This document shows positions 62,343 through 64,000 of a stretch of 64,000 nucleotides of DNA, piece after piece. Location of the stretch: positions 1 through 64,000 of the forward strand of contig NC_015164.1 of assembly GCF_000190575.1 (NCBI RefSeq), written 5' to 3'. The notes beneath the pieces are model-generated. The model saw only the letters and a list, made by a program, of their open reading frames with translations, made no database searches and was not told the origin of the DNA. The stretch comes from Phocaeicola salanitronis DSM 18170 (lineage in GTDB: Bacteria > Bacteroidota > Bacteroidia > Bacteroidales > Bacteroidaceae). Within the stretch, counting starts at the first letter, position 1; every line of letters begins with the position of its first letter. A program made the position numbers and the translations under genes.

Positions 62343-63383
62343 TTATATTAACTGCATTCCCAATTCAGCGCATTCTTTCCGCATTTCTTCGGGCCAGATG
62401 CTTGCCTGTATTTCGCCAATATGTGCTTTCTTCAGATAAAGCATGCAGAGGCGTGACTGGCCGATACCGCCGCCAATGCTAAGCGGTAACGAACCTTCAA
62501 GCAGACGTCTGTGGAAATAGAGCTTGGTGCGTTCTTCTTTGCCTGCCAGTTCCAGCTGTTTCAGCATAGCTGCCTTGTCCACACGGATACCCATCGAAGA
62601 CAATTCGAGGGCACGTCCCAATACACAGTCCCATACCAGCAGGTCACCGTTCAGACCGGGCAATCCGGTCTTAGGGTCAATGGTTGTATAGTCATCATAG
62701 TCCGGTGCGCGTAAATCGTGAGGCATGCCGTCGCTTAGTTTGCATCCGATGCCGATGATGAATACAGAACCGTATTTTTCAGTGATGAGGTTTTCACGTT
62801 CCTTCGGTGTCTTGTCCGGATACATATCCAGCAACTCTTGTGCATGGATGAAATGGATGTCATGCGCAAGGAATGACGTGATTTGCGGATAAGCTTCGCA
62901 AATCATATATTCTGTGCGGCGCATGGCAGAATAGATGCGGGTTACGATGCTTTTCAAAAACTCTATGGTGCGTTGTTCGGGTGTGATGACCCGCTCCCAG
63001 TCCCATTGGTCTACATACAAGGAATGCAGATTGCCCAATTCCTCGTCGGCGCGGATAGCATTCATGTCCGTATAGATGCCATATCCCGGTTCCACATGAT
63101 AATCTGCAAGAGTAACTCGTTTCCATTTGGCAAGCGAATGCACCACTTCCGCCTGTTGGTCGGCAAGGTCTTTGATAGGGAAGGTTACCGGACGTTCTAC
63201 ACCGTTCAGGTCATCGTTGATACCCATTCCTTTTAAAACGAAAAGAGGGGCAGTTACTCTTCGCAACCGCAGTTCCGAAGATAAGTTTTGTTGGAAAAAA
63301 TCTTTTATCTGTTTGATACCCAACTCGGTTTGTTTCATGTCGAGCAAGGGCTTGTAATTGGTTGGTTTTATTAGATAGCTCAT
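62343..63383 (-). CDS. asnA: Aspartate-ammonia ligase AsnA
   Basis: Makes asparagine from aspartate and ammonia with ATP, through aspartyl-AMP. 346 residues with the class II synthetase-like fold: QTELGIKQIKDFFQ, ADYHVEPGYGIYTDMNAIRADE, VYVDQWDWERV-type block (LYVDQWDWERV) and GGGIGQSRLCMLYL (ATP site). Length normal. Promoter TACCTTTG (minus strand, 63417-63424) fits. Ung and asnA share direction. Confidence 0.96.
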   Translation of the reverse strand: MSYLIKPTNYKPLLDMKQTELGIKQIKDFFQQNLSSELRLRRVTAPLFVLKGMGINDDLNGVERPVTFPIKDLADQQAEVVHSLAKWKRVTLADYHVEPGYGIYTDMNAIRADEELGNLHSLYVDQWDWERVITPEQRTIEFLKSIVTRIYSAMRRTEYMICEAYPQITSFLAHDIHFIHAQELLDMYPDKTPKERENLITEKYGSVFIIGIGCKLSDGMPHDLRAPDYDDYTTIDPKTGLPGLNGDLLVWDCVLGRALELSSMGIRVDKAAMLKQLELAGKEERTKLYFHRRLLEGSLPLSIGGGIGQSRLCMLYLKKAHIGEIQASIWPEEMRKECAELGMQLI

Positions 63384-63416
63384 AGCCTTTCGTTATTAGT
63401 TGTTTATAAAGTTATG

Positions 63417-63424
63417 CAAAGGTA
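63417..63424 (-). promoter_or_regulatory. Promoter -7 element of asnA
   Basis: Minus-strand TACCTTTG, exact consensus, 34 bases before the start. Confidence 0.6.
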
Positions 63425-63473
63425 GAAATATTTTGCAAAAATGCAATGGATTTTCAAAAGATATTATCAGAAT

Positions 63474-64000
63474 GTAAGCATTCGATAAACTACAGTCATT
63501 AAATATCTATATAATGATAGCGACTGTTACTATTGGATTCATAGTGACAGTCGCTATAGTTTTGTTGAACCTGTATGTTGACGTTGTGGTTAGTTGGCGG
63601 ATTCTACAGTTTGTTTGGTCAACAGGCTCTCCGGATGTTGCAGTTTCCATTTGTGCGGAAGAAGGTTAAGCAGTTCCTCATCAGCGGACTTCTTATGATA
63701 CGGCATTTGGGCAATGATATCCTTCAGGTAATCCCTTGGGTTCACATCGTGTGCCTTGCAGGTGGCCAGCAGGGAACAGATTACAGACATGTTAACGGCA
63801 GCCTCGTGATTACCGCAGAAGAGATAGTTCTTGCGCCCCAAAGCAATTGGCCGGATGGCATTTTCCGCCAGGTTGTTGTCCAAAAGCAGGCGTCCGTCCT
63901 CCAGGCATCTCATCATGTTGTCCCATCGGGTATAGGCATACGAGACAGCTTTGCCGATTAGCGATTGGGGACTGTATTTGATGCCTTCCGTTTCCATCCA
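63474..64000 (-). mobile_element. IS66-type insertion sequence, one end
   Basis: The transposase gene at 63590-63997 runs off the window. GTAAGCATTC at 63474 could be the outer end, since IS66 ends begin GTAA. A hairpin ATAGCGACTGT/ACAGTCGCTAT (about 63519-63557) lies inside, probably the terminator. The second end, the accessory genes and target duplication are outside the window. Confidence 0.65.
63590..63997 (-). CDS. IS66 family transposase (C-terminal part)
   Basis: At least 135 residues of the C-terminal DDE region of an IS66 transposase: KAVSYAYTRWDNMMRCLEDGRLLLDNNLAENAIRPIALGRKNYLF, with the final Glu of the DDE triad in NNLAENAIRP, followed by AAVNMSVICSLLATCKAHDVNPRDYL. The N-terminal part is beyond the window edge; the Met at its current start is not the true start. 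Whether the element is intact cannot be judged. Confidence 0.88.
   Translation of the reverse strand: METEGIKYSPQSLIGKAVSYAYTRWDNMMRCLEDGRLLLDNNLAENAIRPIALGRKNYLFCGNHEAAVNMSVICSLLATCKAHDVNPRDYLKDIIAQMPYHKKSADEELLNLLPHKWKLQHPESLLTKQTVESAN

Overview
The window is chromosomal DNA from a Bacteroidales bacterium, most likely a Bacteroides or Phocaeicola relative. Evidence: promoters of the Bacteroidetes type (TAnnTTTG about 7 bases before transcription start) recur in front of most transcription units; many lipoproteins and outer-membrane proteins of Bacteroidetes-only families are present (DUF5686, NigD-like, PepSY-like, Bacteroidetes-type LptD and LptE); Rho carries the large low-complexity insert typical of the phylum; and MetH lacks its reactivation module. 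The window opens 91 bases before dnaA, although no cluster of DnaA boxes is visible in that short flank.

Layout. 1-13.6 kb: dnaA, tRNA-Arg, a DUF5686 outer-membrane protein, a sigma54 activator/lptE/TPR/secG operon, a NigD-like lipoprotein, an OmpR-type two-component pair with a PepSY-like protein, and rho, which converges on a 38-bp perfect palindrome. 13.9-19.1 kb: RidA, a DUF3805/3806 protein, an ABC-F ATPase and a NifU-like/GGGtGRT pair of unknown function. 19.4-28.5 kb: a DUF4375 protein, a lipoprotein, a Yip1 protein, smpB, metH, a MurU-like nucleotidyltransferase, an AmgK-like kinase fused to a RapZ C-terminal domain, a RelE-type toxin-antitoxin pair and two tRNA-Glu genes. 29-34.5 kb: TrpB2, a duplicated hemW tail flanking two secreted paralogues, hemW and pgk.

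34.6-45.0 kb is an AT-rich accessory operon on the minus strand: a short XRE-like regulator, a PLD-SNF2 helicase (1089 aa), an Eco57I-type DNA methylase (1144 aa), an SMC-like ATPase (634 aa), an AlbA/Schlafen-type protein (458 aa) and a small acidic protein. The helicase, methylase and ATPase core resembles the helicase-methylase-ATPase (HMA) type of predicted phage defence; the two distal genes and the short regulator may be additions. A four-unit 21-bp palindromic array lies between its promoter and a divergent MATE transporter.

45.4-53.3 kb: MATE, ffh, then a lipoprotein region in which two homologous, covarying RNA leaders of about 205 nt precede an HTH protein and a large unrecognised lipoprotein. 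53.3-64 kb: a NamZ exo-muramidase, a cysteine-rich three-gene operon, an MFS exporter, Ogt, an HD hydrolase, LptD, Ung, AsnA and the end of an IS66 element.

Two themes connect distant genes. NamZ, the AmgK-RapZ fusion and the MurU-like enzyme together would release MurNAc from peptidoglycan, phosphorylate it and activate it to UDP-MurNAc. LptE and LptD form the outer-membrane LPS translocon. Intergenic DNA is rich in short inverted repeats of several families and in MITE-like elements, some chimeric, that share a small conserved reading frame.
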